Positions 25,103 through 33,986 of a stretch of 64,000 nucleotides of DNA are shown one piece after another. Below the pieces are notes generated by a model. The model saw only the letters and a list, made by a program, of their open reading frames with translations. It made no database searches and was not told the origin of the DNA. This DNA is from UBA4427 sp046351135 (GTDB lineage Bacteria; Myxococcota_A; UBA9160; UBA4427): assembly GCA_046351135.1 (NCBI GenBank), contig JAXLZA010000010.1:186001-250000 (forward strand), in the 5' to 3' direction. The translations under genes and the position numbers were made by a program. Positions within the stretch are counted from its first letter, which is position 1; each line of letters starts with the position of its first letter.

Positions 25103-26602
25103 TCAGGATTCGTCGTCTGCGGTCGGATCGACGATCTGCGACGGGTCGAAGTCGTATTCCGGAGCCCCGTCTGCCCCTGAGAGCGCCGGCTCGCGCTCGT
25201 CGAAGCCGACCACGGGCTCGAATTCAATATCCGTGGCAGGCGCAAGCGGCGGTGCCCTCGACGGAAGCTCCAGATGTTCGAGGATCCGATGCGCCGCGCT
25301 CGGCCCCGTGATGGCCGCAATCAACCTCATCCGCCCGCCACAGCCCGGACAGCGAAGCGCATCGACCTCGAACACGCGCTTCAACAAATCCGCCCATGCC
25401 ATGCGACGAGCGAGCGATACGAGCCCTTCGTCTCGAAGGTCGGACGAAGCCCGGGCAGCGATCGCGTCGAAGTCCCCGCCCCCGTCGACGGCCTTGATCG
25501 ACCCGCCATCCGATCCCGACGAGGACTCATCGGGTCGCGTGGCCTCGTTGGCCCTTTCCCCTTTCCCTGCCCCCGCCGGCACGACCCGGTCCCGCCCGCT
25601 CGCACACGGAGCAAGCACCCCGTGATACCGGACCTGATGGGCCCGGGGCGGCGGGATCAGGGGCGCCAACCGTTCGAGCAGCTCCCGCCGCTCCATCACG
25701 ACATGCGTCGTCCCGTCTCGCCAGAGCGTCTTGAGCCGATAGGCGAGCCGACCGTCGGCCATCGCCTCGAGGCGACCCAGGGCCAGTGGGGGGCGAGCGA
25801 CATAACGACAGAGCCGCTCGAGTCGTTGTCGATCGCGTGCAGGGACCGCTACGTCCGCGTGCAAGCTCATGCCGCCCTGACGAACGCAGCGCGGCGGAAC
25901 GGCCGCCAGGGCCTCGACGCTCGCCTCGCCCTCGGCGATCGGCTCGACCCGATCGCCCATCCTTCGCCACGGATCGCCCGCCTCGGGACCCGTCACGATC
26001 CGCGAGCGGATCGAAGCCGCCCCGAGCATCGCCATCAGGGGATCCTCGCCCGCAAGCGGATCGTCCTCTCCAGCGACCTCCCATCCTTCGAGAAGACGCG
26101 CGATGCGCCGTGCCGTCCCCACCAGAACCCTCGCCACGTCCTCGGTCGACGGCGGAGGTAGGGCCTCGAAGACGCCGGGGGCATTCGACGGTCCGGGATA
26201 GACGCCATCGAGGACGAGAGCATGGAAGTGAGGAGTCAGGTTCAGCGCGGAGCCAAACCGCTGTATGAAGGTGACCGAGCCGCATTGGGCCTTGCGGATG
26301 CCGAAGAGTACTCGCGCACGGCGCCGCTGGTCCGCAAAGACGGCTCGCAGGAAGCATCGCAGGATCTCGCTCGTGAGCTTCGCGTTCCAGGCACAGCGAT
26401 ATCGGAGCGGATAGGGCAGCGTGAGGACCCATTGTCGGATCGGGACTTCCGGCAGCACCCGGTCGACGAGGTGGGCCGCGGTATCTGCCATGCGACGACC
26501 GCCGCAGGAGGGACAGAAGCCGCGACCCTTGCAGCTGAAGGCCACAAGCCGATCTTTTCCGCAGTCATCACAGCGGACGCGCAGGAATCCGTGAGCGAGC
26601 AC
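25103..26602 (-). CDS. IS91-family transposase (start uncertain)
   Basis: The 499-residue frame shows an N-terminal zinc finger (CDDCGKDRLVAFSC...FCPSCGG), then the Y2/HUH-type nuclease region with HFHALVLDG, and a C-terminal CPGCGG motif: the IS91 family order. Homologous-looking coding sequence continues in frame upstream of the GTG at 26602 (residues such as VERE and RAYLEC), up to a TGA at 26806-26804, without any ATG, GTG or TTG. The native start is therefore lost, lies in another frame upstream of a frameshift, or is a rare codon (a CTG is present). The copy may be inactive. Confidence 0.88.
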   Translation of the reverse strand: MLAHGFLRVRCDDCGKDRLVAFSCKGRGFCPSCGGRRMADTAAHLVDRVLPEVPIRQWVLTLPYPLRYRCAWNAKLTSEILRCFLRAVFADQRRRARVLFGIRKAQCGSVTFIQRFGSALNLTPHFHALVLDGVYPGPSNAPGVFEALPPPSTEDVARVLVGTARRIARLLEGWEVAGEDDPLAGEDPLMAMLGAASIRSRIVTGPEAGDPWRRMGDRVEPIAEGEASVEALAAVPPRCVRQGGMSLHADVAVPARDRQRLERLCRYVARPPLALGRLEAMADGRLAYRLKTLWRDGTTHVVMERRELLERLAPLIPPPRAHQVRYHGVLAPCASGRDRVVPAGAGKGERANEATRPDESSSGSDGGSIKAVDGGGDFDAIAARASSDLRDEGLVSLARRMAWADLLKRVFEVDALRCPGCGGRMRLIAAITGPSAAHRILEHLELPSRAPPLAPATDIEFEPVVGFDEREPALSGADGAPEYDFDPSQIVDPTADDES

Positions 26603-26881
26603 ACCGCACTCGAGATAAGCGCGGACCTCTCTCTCGACGAAGCGGGCAACGGGCGTGCCCCCTGATCGCGCACGGACGAGGAATGGGACGAGCTCCGCGC
26701 GGATGACTTCATGCAGGAGGGTCTTCTCGGGCTCGTGACGGACGTAGTCGGCGACGGCGAGGGTTCCGCCGGGACCGCATCGACGGGGCGAGACGAGAGC
26801 CGGTCAGGCTACCGGATGACGCGAATGGGCGAGCCCTGTATCCCCGCGTACTCGGGTAGTGCTACAGCAACATGAGGAATT

Positions 26882-26897
26882 CCCCGTCGAGGCGGGG
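26882..26897 (-). terminator. Short hairpin after the monooxygenase gene
   Basis: CCCCG-TCGAGG-CGGGG forms a 5-bp GC stem 27 nt beyond the stop of the minus-strand monooxygenase. On the minus strand it is followed by GGAATTCC, not a U-tract. It could equally belong to the outer end of the IS91 element. Confidence 0.3.
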
Positions 26898-26923
26898 ACT
26901 CCGCCGCCGTCCCGCCGATCACC

Positions 26924-28801
26924 CTACGCGAACCTGAAATCCCCGAAATCCGGCGCCTTCTGCATCGCGTACAGGTCCGCCGTCTCGAAGGGCGAGTTGA
27001 CCTGCAGCCGGCCCGACGAGTTCAGGTAGTAGTTGCGCGCCGCCGAGCCCGCGTCCTTCCCGAAGGCCATGGCCGCCGCCTCGGCGTCGAGCCGCTCGTT
27101 GTAGGCCCGGAAGGCCGGCTCGGTGACCCCCATCGAGGCATGTCCGCCCTCGAACATGCGGACCAGGCACTGCGCGATGTACGCCGCCCAGATCTGGTAC
27201 CAGGAGGGCAGCGAGATGCCGCCCGAGACCGGCTGGGAGTTCGGGCCGTACATCATGAACAGGTTCGGGAACCCGGGAACGGCCATGCCCAGGTAGGCCC
27301 GCGCGTCGTCGCCCCAGAACGCCCGCAGGCTGCGACCGCCCTGCCCCAGATAGTCGGCGGGCCACAGATACTTGATGACGTCGAAGCCCGTCGCGAAGAC
27401 GATCAGGTCGAGCTCCCGGTGCTTGCCGTCGGCCGTCTCGACGCCGCCCGGGGTCAGCCGGGCGATGGACTCGGTCACGAGCTCGACGTTCTCGCGCGTC
27501 AGCGCCTGGTACCAGCCGTTGTCGACCACCGGCCGCCGCAGCATCGGCGCGTAGTCGGGCACGAGCTTCGCGATCAGATCGGGGCGATCCCCGACCTGCT
27601 GCCGGATGTAGCCGATCAGGATCTCGCGCAGATCGTCGCTCTTCTTCGTGATGTGGCCGCCCTTGCGCTCCCATTCGGGGTCGGGGACGAGGAAGTCCTC
27701 GTGCCAGGTGAAGAGCCCGATCGCCGAGGTGTAGCGCGCCCAGTTCCAGTAGCCGGGGACCTTCTCGAGCAGCCAGCGGACTTCGGGCTCGACCTCGCGG
27801 CCGTAGTTGGCGCGCGGGCTGATCCACTGCGGCGTGCGCTGGAAGACCGTGACGTGCTCCGCCTGCTCGGCCACCGGCGCGAGCAGCTGGACGCCGGTCG
27901 AGCCGTTGCCGACGACGGCGACGCGCTTGCCCCGGACGTCGTGCTCGCTCGTCCACCGGGTCGGATGGACGATCTTCCCGCGGAACGCGTCGGTGCCCGG
28001 AATGTCGGGAAGCTTCGGCGTCGAGAAGAGGCCCGCGGCGCTGATCACGACCGGCGCCGTCCGCTCGAGCCGCGAGCCGTCGGCGCGCCGGAACGTCAGG
28101 CTCCAGACCGAGCGGCCCTCGTCGAAGCGCGCAAGCTCGAGGTCGTGGCCGTAGCGGATGTGCGGGGCGACGCCGTACTTGCCCGCCACGAACTCGAGAT
28201 AGCTCCGGACGTCCTCCCCGCGCGCGAAGTACTCGCGCCAGGGGTACTGGTCCTCGAAGGTGTACTCGTAGGTGATGCTCAGGGTGTCGACGCGGATGTC
28301 GGGATACTTGTGGACGCTCCAGACCCCGCCGAGCTCGCTGCGGCGCTCGTAGACGACGTAGGGGATGCCGAGCTTCTCGAGCTGGACGGCCATCGCGATG
28401 CCGGCGAGCCCCGCGCCGATGATCGCGACCTCGAAGCCCTCGGGCACCTTCGGCCGCGGCCCGTCCGGCCGGAAGGAGAACGGGAACTTCTCGAAGCCGA
28501 GCAGCCCCTTGCGGACCTCGAAGTGCTCGTCGCGCGTCGGCACACCGAGCACGAGATCCATGATCCGGCGCAGCTCCGCGTCGGAGGGCACGCGCAGCGA
28601 GAGGCGCGGCAGCTCCGTCTCGAGCAGCTGCGCGGCCCGCGCGATCAGCCGCGCCCGCTCCTCGGGCCCGAGCTTCGCCACCGGCCCGAGCGCGGCGAGC
28701 TCCGGGTCGCCCGTCGCCTGGTAGAGCGCGGCGCGCAGGGCGGCGAGATCGGAAGCCTCGACTGCACGGCGGATGAAGGCGGAGTCGACTGTCGGAGCCA
28801 T
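26924..28801 (-). CDS. Baeyer-Villiger-type flavin monooxygenase with N-terminal extension
   Basis: A 625-residue FAD/NADPH enzyme. Residues 1-120 form an extra helical N-terminal region like that of 4-hydroxyacetophenone monooxygenase, which makes it longer than a typical 540-residue BVMO. The first Rossmann motif is GAGLAG (129-134) and the second GNGSTG (298-303). The BVMO fingerprint is FRGKIVHPTRWT (273-284), where the usual WP or WD is WT. FATGFD near residue 463 closes the FAD domain. It would insert oxygen next to a ketone, giving an ester or lactone. It is divergent from an SDR that could supply the ketone. Confidence 0.88.
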   Translation of the reverse strand: MAPTVDSAFIRRAVEASDLAALRAALYQATGDPELAALGPVAKLGPEERARLIARAAQLLETELPRLSLRVPSDAELRRIMDLVLGVPTRDEHFEVRKGLLGFEKFPFSFRPDGPRPKVPEGFEVAIIGAGLAGIAMAVQLEKLGIPYVVYERRSELGGVWSVHKYPDIRVDTLSITYEYTFEDQYPWREYFARGEDVRSYLEFVAGKYGVAPHIRYGHDLELARFDEGRSVWSLTFRRADGSRLERTAPVVISAAGLFSTPKLPDIPGTDAFRGKIVHPTRWTSEHDVRGKRVAVVGNGSTGVQLLAPVAEQAEHVTVFQRTPQWISPRANYGREVEPEVRWLLEKVPGYWNWARYTSAIGLFTWHEDFLVPDPEWERKGGHITKKSDDLREILIGYIRQQVGDRPDLIAKLVPDYAPMLRRPVVDNGWYQALTRENVELVTESIARLTPGGVETADGKHRELDLIVFATGFDVIKYLWPADYLGQGGRSLRAFWGDDARAYLGMAVPGFPNLFMMYGPNSQPVSGGISLPSWYQIWAAYIAQCLVRMFEGGHASMGVTEPAFRAYNERLDAEAAAMAFGKDAGSAARNYYLNSSGRLQVNSPFETADLYAMQKAPDFGDFRFA

Positions 28802-28855
28802 CGCTATTCCTCTCGGCGATTCGGAGTGGCGCCCGCGAAGGATCCACGCGGGCGG

Positions 28856-28885
28856 CTCGGGCCCCGGCGACGAACCGGGCCCGAG
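28856..28885. promoter_or_regulatory. Inverted repeat in the divergent monooxygenase/SDR promoter region
   Basis: CTCGGGCCC and GGGCCCGAG are perfect 9-bp inverted arms separated by 12 nt. Between the two divergent starts, this is a plausible regulator site or a leader hairpin for the minus-strand mRNA. A second small palindrome, CGCTAGCG (28918-28925), lies closer to the SDR start. Confidence 0.45.
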
Positions 28886-28966
28886 GGCGTCGGCATGCTA
28901 ATTCATGGCCCCGGTTGCGCTAGCGTGGGCGCGCCGTGCCGAAGGCAGCGGGAGGGAGCAGGCCAC

Positions 28967-29686
28967 ATGGGGACCGCCGTGATCACGGGCGCCGGGCGCG
29001 GGCTCGGCAAGGCGATGGCCCTGCGGCTCGCGGCCGACGGCCACCGGATCGTGGCCGTCGACCTCGACGGCGAGGCCGCCGAGCGCACGGCCGCCGCCGT
29101 CGGCGGCGAGGCGCGGCGCTGCGACGTCTCGGACTGGGCCTCCGTCGATGCGCTCGCCGCGAGCCTCGAGCGCTGCGACGTGCTGGTCAACAACGCGGGC
29201 ATCTGGCATTTCCACTCGCTGCTCGAGACGACGCCGGAGAAGGTCGCCGCGGTGCTCGGCGTCAACGTCGTCGGCGTGCTGCTGTGCAGCCGGGCGCTCG
29301 CGCCGAAGATGATCGCGGCGGGCGGTGGATCGATCGTGAACCTGGCGTCGGCGGCGGCCTGGACGAACTCCCCGGGGACCGGCATCTACCCCGCGACGAA
29401 GGCGGCGGTGATCTCCCTGACGAAGCAGATGGCGATCGAATGGGGCGAGCACGGCATCCGCGCCAACGCCGTCGGCCCGGGCCTGATCCGGACCGAGGGG
29501 ACCGCCGAGCGGCACGCCGGCGGCCAGAGCGAGTCCCGCGCGAAGAACATCCCGCTGCGCCGCGTCGGCGAGCCGCGCGACATCGCCGACGTCGTCTCGT
29601 TCCTCGCGAGCGACGCCGCCCGCTACGTGACGGGCCAGACGATCTTCGTCGACGGTGGGATCACCGCCGGCCGCGCCGCGCTCTGA
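28967..29686 (+). CDS. SDR family oxidoreductase
   Basis: A 239-residue classical SDR: ITGAGRGLG near residue 6, VAVDLDGEAAE (aspartate suggesting NAD(H)), NNAGIWHF, catalytic Ser in VNLASAAAW, catalytic YPATKAA and the closing VTGQTIFVDGGI. GGGAGGGAG lies before the ATG. It is compact, with no C-terminal tail. Divergent placement with the Baeyer-Villiger-type enzyme suggests an alcohol-to-ketone oxidation feeding that monooxygenase; this is inference from context only. Confidence 0.9.
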   Translation: MGTAVITGAGRGLGKAMALRLAADGHRIVAVDLDGEAAERTAAAVGGEARRCDVSDWASVDALAASLERCDVLVNNAGIWHFHSLLETTPEKVAAVLGVNVVGVLLCSRALAPKMIAAGGGSIVNLASAAAWTNSPGTGIYPATKAAVISLTKQMAIEWGEHGIRANAVGPGLIRTEGTAERHAGGQSESRAKNIPLRRVGEPRDIADVVSFLASDAARYVTGQTIFVDGGITAGRAAL

Positions 29687-29698
29687 GCCGCGAAGCCC

Positions 29699-30532
29699 TC
29701 AGCCGCGCGGCGGATGGACGGCCGCGGCCCGCGCGAGCACGTCGCGGGTCGTCGTCGCGACCTGCTCGACGTAGTCCTCGAGCTCGAGCTTCCGCAGGTC
29801 CTCGTTCATCACCTCCGGCGACACGACGCCCCCGAAGCCGAGCTCGTTCCACGCCGCCATGAAGCCGACGAGGTCGAGCTTCCCCTTCCCCGGGAGCGTC
29901 CGGCGGTTCAGCGTGTCGAAGCGGCTGTCGGGTCCCGGCGGGAGCGCGTCGTCGAGCTGCAGATAGCCGAAGAGCGCGGGATCGAGGTCGCGCAGCCCGT
30001 CGAGCGACTGACCGCACTGGTAGAAATGCCAGGAGTCGATCATCAGCGCCTGACGCGGGAGCCGGCGCGCGAGCGGCGCGACGAAGTCGATCGCCTGACG
30101 GAGCGATCGGATCGGCACGAAGGAGCTGAACTCGAAGGCGAACCCGTAGCCGGCGGACGCGACCCGCTCGGCGACCTCGGCATAGATCGCGCGCGACGTC
30201 GCGTTGTCGACGGGCAGGCGCGACTGGATCCAGGTCGCACCGAGCGCGCCGGCGAAGGCGAGGAACTCGTCGAGCTCGGCGAAGGTCTGCGCGCGGTCGT
30301 CGGTGATCGTGATGCCGGTCAGGTCGTAGACGGCGAGGCCGGTCGCGTCGAGGGCGGCGCGGACGCGCTGGACGCCGCCATGGGCGTCGCGATGGGCGCG
30401 CAGGCTGAAGAGGTCGAGGCTCACGAGCTCGAAGCCCGACGCGGCGGCGGCGCGGATCTGGCGCTCGAGGGTCTCGGGCAGCCCGAACATCGTCGAGCGG
30501 TCGAGGGTGCAGTAGCTGAGTCTCCAGGCCAT
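29699..30532 (-). CDS. Xylose-isomerase-like TIM-barrel (sugar phosphate isomerase/epimerase) protein
   Basis: A 277-residue AP-endonuclease-2/xylose-isomerase-like barrel. Visible features are the opening RLSYCTLDRS, FELVSLDLFSLRAH, FAFEFSSFVPI (metal-ligand Glu region), LMIDSWHFYQCGQSL with Asp and His, GYLQLDDA and VVSPEVMNEDL. It probably binds a divalent metal and acts on a small polyol, keto-acid or lactone; dehydratases of this fold are also known. It is the last gene of the minus-strand acyl-CoA operon, 52 bp after an enoyl-CoA hydratase. Confidence 0.8.
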   Translation of the reverse strand: MAWRLSYCTLDRSTMFGLPETLERQIRAAAASGFELVSLDLFSLRAHRDAHGGVQRVRAALDATGLAVYDLTGITITDDRAQTFAELDEFLAFAGALGATWIQSRLPVDNATSRAIYAEVAERVASAGYGFAFEFSSFVPIRSLRQAIDFVAPLARRLPRQALMIDSWHFYQCGQSLDGLRDLDPALFGYLQLDDALPPGPDSRFDTLNRRTLPGKGKLDLVGFMAAWNELGFGGVVSPEVMNEDLRKLELEDYVEQVATTTRDVLARAAAVHPPRG

Positions 30533-30584
30533 TCCTTCGCTCCTCCATCTCGCTCGACCCGGCGATCCCGAGCCCGCGCGTCGC

Positions 30585-31406
30585 CTAACGGCCCTCGAAG
30601 CGGGGCGCTCGCTTCTGCACGAGCGCGCCCGTGCCCTCGCGGTAGTCGGCGGTGGCCGAGGCGACCGTCCCGAGGATCTCCTCGTAGTCGAGGACGTCGT
30701 CGAGGCTGCCGTCGACGCCCTTCCAGATCACGCGGCGCGCGAGATCGATCGCGACGCTCGGCCCCGCGGCGAGCTCGCGCGCGTAGGCCAGCGCCGCGGC
30801 GAGGGCCTCGCCCGCCCCGACGACCTCGTCGACGAGCCCGATGCGGAGCGCCTCCTGCGCGTCGAGGATCTTTCCCGTCGACACCATCCGCAGCGCCTCC
30901 GGAACCCCGACGATGCGCGGCAGGAAGTAGCCGAGCCCCGAGTCCGGCGTCGCACCGATCCGCACGAAGACCGCGCCGAGCCGCGCCGAGGCGCTCGCGA
31001 AACGCCGATCGCAGGCGAGCGCGAGGGAGAGCCCGGCTCCGACGGCGGGGCCTTCGATGGCGGCGACGATCGGCTTGTCGAGGCCGAGGATCGCGCGCGG
31101 CAGCTGGTGGAAGGGGCCGGCGGGGAACTTGCGCTGCGTCCGCGGGATCGGGCCCGTCGTCACGCCGGGGAGCGGCCGATCGCTGCCGCCGCTGATCCAC
31201 TCGGCGTCGGCCCCGGCGCAGAAGGCGCCGCCGTCCCCCGTCAACACGACCGCCCGGACCTCATCGGCGCCGCGCCAGTCCCGCAGCACCGCGAGCAGCG
31301 CTTCGGCGAGCTCCCAGGAGAGCGCATTGCGCTTCTCCGGGCGGGCGATCGCGACGACGCCGACCCCGTCCTCGATCCCGACCCGGATCCCGGGCGCCTG
31401 CGCCAT
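30585..31406 (-). CDS. Enoyl-CoA hydratase/isomerase family protein
   Basis: A 273-residue crotonase-fold protein. The first oxyanion-hole segment is FCAGADAEWI and the second IEGPAVGAGLSLALACD. The position of the first catalytic Glu holds F (SARLGAVFVRIG) and the second region is ATPDSGLGYFLPR, with Asp where hydratases often have Glu; it may therefore be an isomerase or hydrolase rather than a hydratase. It lies 10 bp after the stop of a second crotonase gene, so the two are co-transcribed. It probably acts on CoA thioesters in beta-oxidation. Confidence 0.87.
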   Translation of the reverse strand: MAQAPGIRVGIEDGVGVVAIARPEKRNALSWELAEALLAVLRDWRGADEVRAVVLTGDGGAFCAGADAEWISGGSDRPLPGVTTGPIPRTQRKFPAGPFHQLPRAILGLDKPIVAAIEGPAVGAGLSLALACDRRFASASARLGAVFVRIGATPDSGLGYFLPRIVGVPEALRMVSTGKILDAQEALRIGLVDEVVGAGEALAAALAYARELAAGPSVAIDLARRVIWKGVDGSLDDVLDYEEILGTVASATADYREGTGALVQKRAPRFEGR

Positions 31407-31416
31407 CGCCGGCGGC

Positions 31417-32196
31417 CTAACGTCCCGTGAAGCGCGGCGGGCGCTTCTCCGCGAAGGCCTTCGGCCCCTCCTTCGCGTCCTCGGACGCGAAGACCTTCGC
31501 CCCGATCGACTTCTCGAGAATGAAGGGCGTCGCCTGCTGGAGCGCCTTGACGGCGATCTCCTTGGCGGTGCGGACCGCGAGCGGGCCGTTCCGGCAGATC
31601 TTCTCCGCGAGCTCGATCGCCGCCGGCATCAGCTCGGCGGGCTCGACGATCCGGTTCACGAGGCCGACCTCGTAGGCGCGCTGCGCCGTGATGGTCTGGG
31701 CCGTGAGCAGCAGCTCCATCGCCACGGCCCACGGGATCTGCTGCGGCAGCCGCACATGGGAGCCGCCGGTCGGGATGACGCCCCAGCGCGTCTCGGCGAG
31801 GGCGAAGGTCGCGTGGGGCACGCAGAGGCGCAGGTCGGTCCCCAGCATGAACTCGACGCCGCCCGCGATGCAGGCGCCGTTGACGGCGGCGATGATCGGC
31901 TTGAAGACGTCGGAGAAGGGCCGCTTCGTATGGTCCTCGTAGCCCATCTCGTCGCCGCCCGTGATCTGGGGCAGCGCGTCCTTCAGGTCCATGCCGGCGC
32001 AGAAGGCGCGCTCGCCGCGCCCCGTCAGGACCGCGACCCAGAGGTCGGGATCGGCCTGGAACTCGGCGAAGCCCGCGTCCATGCCGACCAGCATCTCGCG
32101 CGTGAACGCGTTCAGCGCCTCGGGCCGGTCGATCGTGAAGATCGCGACGTGGCCCCGCTTCTCGAACGCGATCGTCTTCGGCAGACACTCCATCAT
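31417..32196 (-). CDS. Enoyl-CoA hydratase/isomerase family protein
   Basis: A 259-residue crotonase. Oxyanion-hole segments are FCAGMDLKDALP and VNGACIAGGVEFMLGTD; the first carboxylate is E in ATFALAETRWG and the second region reads IPTGGSHVRLP, where the second catalytic Glu is absent. It ends in the common KRPPRFTGR. The first ATG overlaps the stop of the DUF35 gene (ATGA), indicating translational coupling. Together with the thiolase-like gene it forms a beta-oxidation set. Confidence 0.9.
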   Translation of the reverse strand: MMECLPKTIAFEKRGHVAIFTIDRPEALNAFTREMLVGMDAGFAEFQADPDLWVAVLTGRGERAFCAGMDLKDALPQITGGDEMGYEDHTKRPFSDVFKPIIAAVNGACIAGGVEFMLGTDLRLCVPHATFALAETRWGVIPTGGSHVRLPQQIPWAVAMELLLTAQTITAQRAYEVGLVNRIVEPAELMPAAIELAEKICRNGPLAVRTAKEIAVKALQQATPFILEKSIGAKVFASEDAKEGPKAFAEKRPPRFTGR

Positions 32197-32654
32197 CGTC
32201 CCGCTCCCTTCGCCTGGCTCCCGGCCCCGCCCGCGACGCGCCGGAATCGGGGCAGCACGCGGTCGCCCCACCGATCGCTCCGCTCGAACACCACCTCGAC
32301 CGGCATCTCCATCTGGAGCGCCTCGATCGGGCAGTCGACCATGCCCGACACGATGCGCGGCCCCTCGTCGAGCTCGACGACGACAACCGCGTAGGGCACG
32401 TCGCCCATGAAGGCGGGGTGCATGGCGCGGTGGACCACCGTCCAGGTGTACAGGCGGCCCGTCCCCTTCACCGGCTCCCACGCGAACTCCGTCGACGCGC
32501 AGTTCGGACACGTCACCCGCGGCACGTGGCACCACTCGCGGCAGGCGAGGCAGCGCCGCAGCCGCAGCTCCCCCCGCGCACACCACGCGTAGAACTCGTC
32601 GCCCGTCCCCTTCGACCCGATCTCGTCGGCGCCGAGCGCCGTGAGCGATGCCAT
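32193..32654 (-). CDS. DUF35 OB-fold/zinc-ribbon acyl-CoA-binding protein
   Basis: A 153-residue protein with the rubredoxin-like zinc ribbon CLACREWCHVPRVTCPNC (residues 35-52), then the OB-fold: GTGRLYTWTVVHRAMHP, YAVVVVELDEG and VVFERSDRWGD. DUF35 proteins pair with SCP2-type thiolases or hydratases and bind CoA thioesters; Ltp2-DUF35 complexes act as aldolases in steroid side-chain degradation. The gene follows the thiolase-like gene after 27 bp and overlaps the next hydratase by ATGA. A physical complex with the thiolase-like protein is likely. Confidence 0.9.
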   Translation of the reverse strand: MASLTALGADEIGSKGTGDEFYAWCARGELRLRRCLACREWCHVPRVTCPNCASTEFAWEPVKGTGRLYTWTVVHRAMHPAFMGDVPYAVVVVELDEGPRIVSGMVDCPIEALQMEMPVEVVFERSDRWGDRVLPRFRRVAGGAGSQAKGAGR

Positions 32655-32681
32655 CTCGTCTCCTCCGACCTGACCGCGGCG

Positions 32682-33854
32682 CTAGCCGCGCGACAGGATC
32701 GCGACGCTGCCGTCTCCGAAATCGCCCCAGCCCGTCACGACGCCCAGCTCGGCACCCGCGACCTGCCGCTCGCCACAGACGCCGCGCAGCTGCTTCACGG
32801 CCTCGACGACGTGGTTCATGCCGACGACGTGGGCCTCGGACAGGAGGCCGCCGTGGGTGTTGATCGGGAGCTCTCCGCCGAGCTCGATGCGACCGCCCTC
32901 GACGAAGGGACCGCCCTCGCCGCGCTTGCAGAGACCGAGCTCCTCGACCTGATGGATCAGCTCGAAGGTGAAGCAGTCGTAGATCATCGCGAAGTCGAGA
33001 TCCGAGGGCTTCACCCCGGCGCGCCCGAAGGCCTCCGGCGCCGCGCGGCCGAGGCCCGTCTCGAAGATGTTCTTGCGGTTCGTGATCTCGTCGGCGGGAT
33101 GGGGCTGGGCCGCCCCCGCCGCCTCGACCCGCACGATCGGCTTGCCGAGATCGCGCGCCCGCTCCTCGGTCGTCACGACGAAGGCCGCGGCGCCGTCGGT
33201 CTCGATGCAGCAGTCGAGCATCTTGTACGGGTCGGCGAGCATCGGCGACGCGAGATAGTCGGCCATCGTCATCGGGCGCCCGCGCATGACGGCGTTCGGG
33301 TTCAGCTGGGCGTGCTTGCGCATCGCGACGGCGACGGCGCCGAGCTGCTCGCGCTTCGTGCCGAACTCGTACATGTGGCGCTGGGCCATGACCGCGTACC
33401 ACTGCATCGGCGCGGTGTAGCCGTGAGGGAAGTAGTAGTCGCCGGCGATGACGCCGCCGGGCAGGCGCGCGGGATCGAGCACGAGCTCCCGGGTCCGCGG
33501 CCCGGAGAAGGCCGCCCAGCCCGCCGGGATCAGGACCGCCGAAGCGCGCCCCGCGGCGAGCACGTCCGCCGCGAGCGCGAGGGATCCGACCGGCGAGGCC
33601 CCGCCCATCGCCACGGTCGCCGCGAAGCGGACCTTGTCGCAGCCGAGATTCGCGACGATCTCCTCGGCGTTGGCGAGGTTCTGGAAGGGCATGACGCCGT
33701 CGATGTCGCGTCGCGAGAGGCCGGCGTCGGCGATCGCCTTGATCGAGGCCTCGAGCTGGAGGCCGAGGTTCGTATGGGCCGCGCCCTTGTCGCGCCCGTA
33801 CTTCGTCTCGCCGATGCCCACGATGCAGGCGCGCTTGCGCCCCGGATCCGCCAT
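32682..33854 (-). CDS. SCP2-type thiolase-like protein, nucleophile missing
   Basis: A 390-residue thiolase-fold protein of the lipid-transfer (SCP2/Ltp) group: ACIVGIGETKYGRDKG at the start, DCFTFELIHQVEELGLC, NTHGGLLSEAHVVGMNHV with the conserved HGG, and GWGDFGDGSVAIL near the end. The loop that carries the nucleophilic cysteine in true thiolases reads MGGASPVGSLALA, with no cysteine. This fits Ltp2-like aldol lyases or a non-thiolytic role. ATG 33854 is preceded by GAGGAG. It is the first gene of the operon with DUF35 and two crotonases, and diverges from DUF1214. Confidence 0.88.
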   Translation of the reverse strand: MADPGRKRACIVGIGETKYGRDKGAAHTNLGLQLEASIKAIADAGLSRRDIDGVMPFQNLANAEEIVANLGCDKVRFAATVAMGGASPVGSLALAADVLAAGRASAVLIPAGWAAFSGPRTRELVLDPARLPGGVIAGDYYFPHGYTAPMQWYAVMAQRHMYEFGTKREQLGAVAVAMRKHAQLNPNAVMRGRPMTMADYLASPMLADPYKMLDCCIETDGAAAFVVTTEERARDLGKPIVRVEAAGAAQPHPADEITNRKNIFETGLGRAAPEAFGRAGVKPSDLDFAMIYDCFTFELIHQVEELGLCKRGEGGPFVEGGRIELGGELPINTHGGLLSEAHVVGMNHVVEAVKQLRGVCGERQVAGAELGVVTGWGDFGDGSVAILSRG

Positions 33855-33986
33855 CGTCCGCTCCTCTTCGACCGATCTCCGGTCCACGCCCCGCTCGCGA
33901 CGGGTGCGTTATCGTAGCCTCGCCGCGACGGGCCAACAGGGCGCTCCTCCGGCTTTTCGAGCCCGGGATCCGGCAGGGGGAGTGGC

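Larger units (their letters stand above)
24916..26880 (-). mobile_element. IS91-family insertion sequence (approximate limits)
   Basis: The element is defined by its transposase (25103-26602) plus flanks without host genes. IS91-type elements transpose by a rolling-circle-like mechanism and have no terminal inverted repeats or target duplications, so the ends cannot be fixed from this sequence. Downstream of the transposase lie short GC repeats (24959-24982) and the palindrome CGCCGATCGGCG (25000-25011), plausible parts of the origin end. The flanks have lower GC than the host genes. The limits given are estimates within about 100 bp. Confidence 0.65.
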
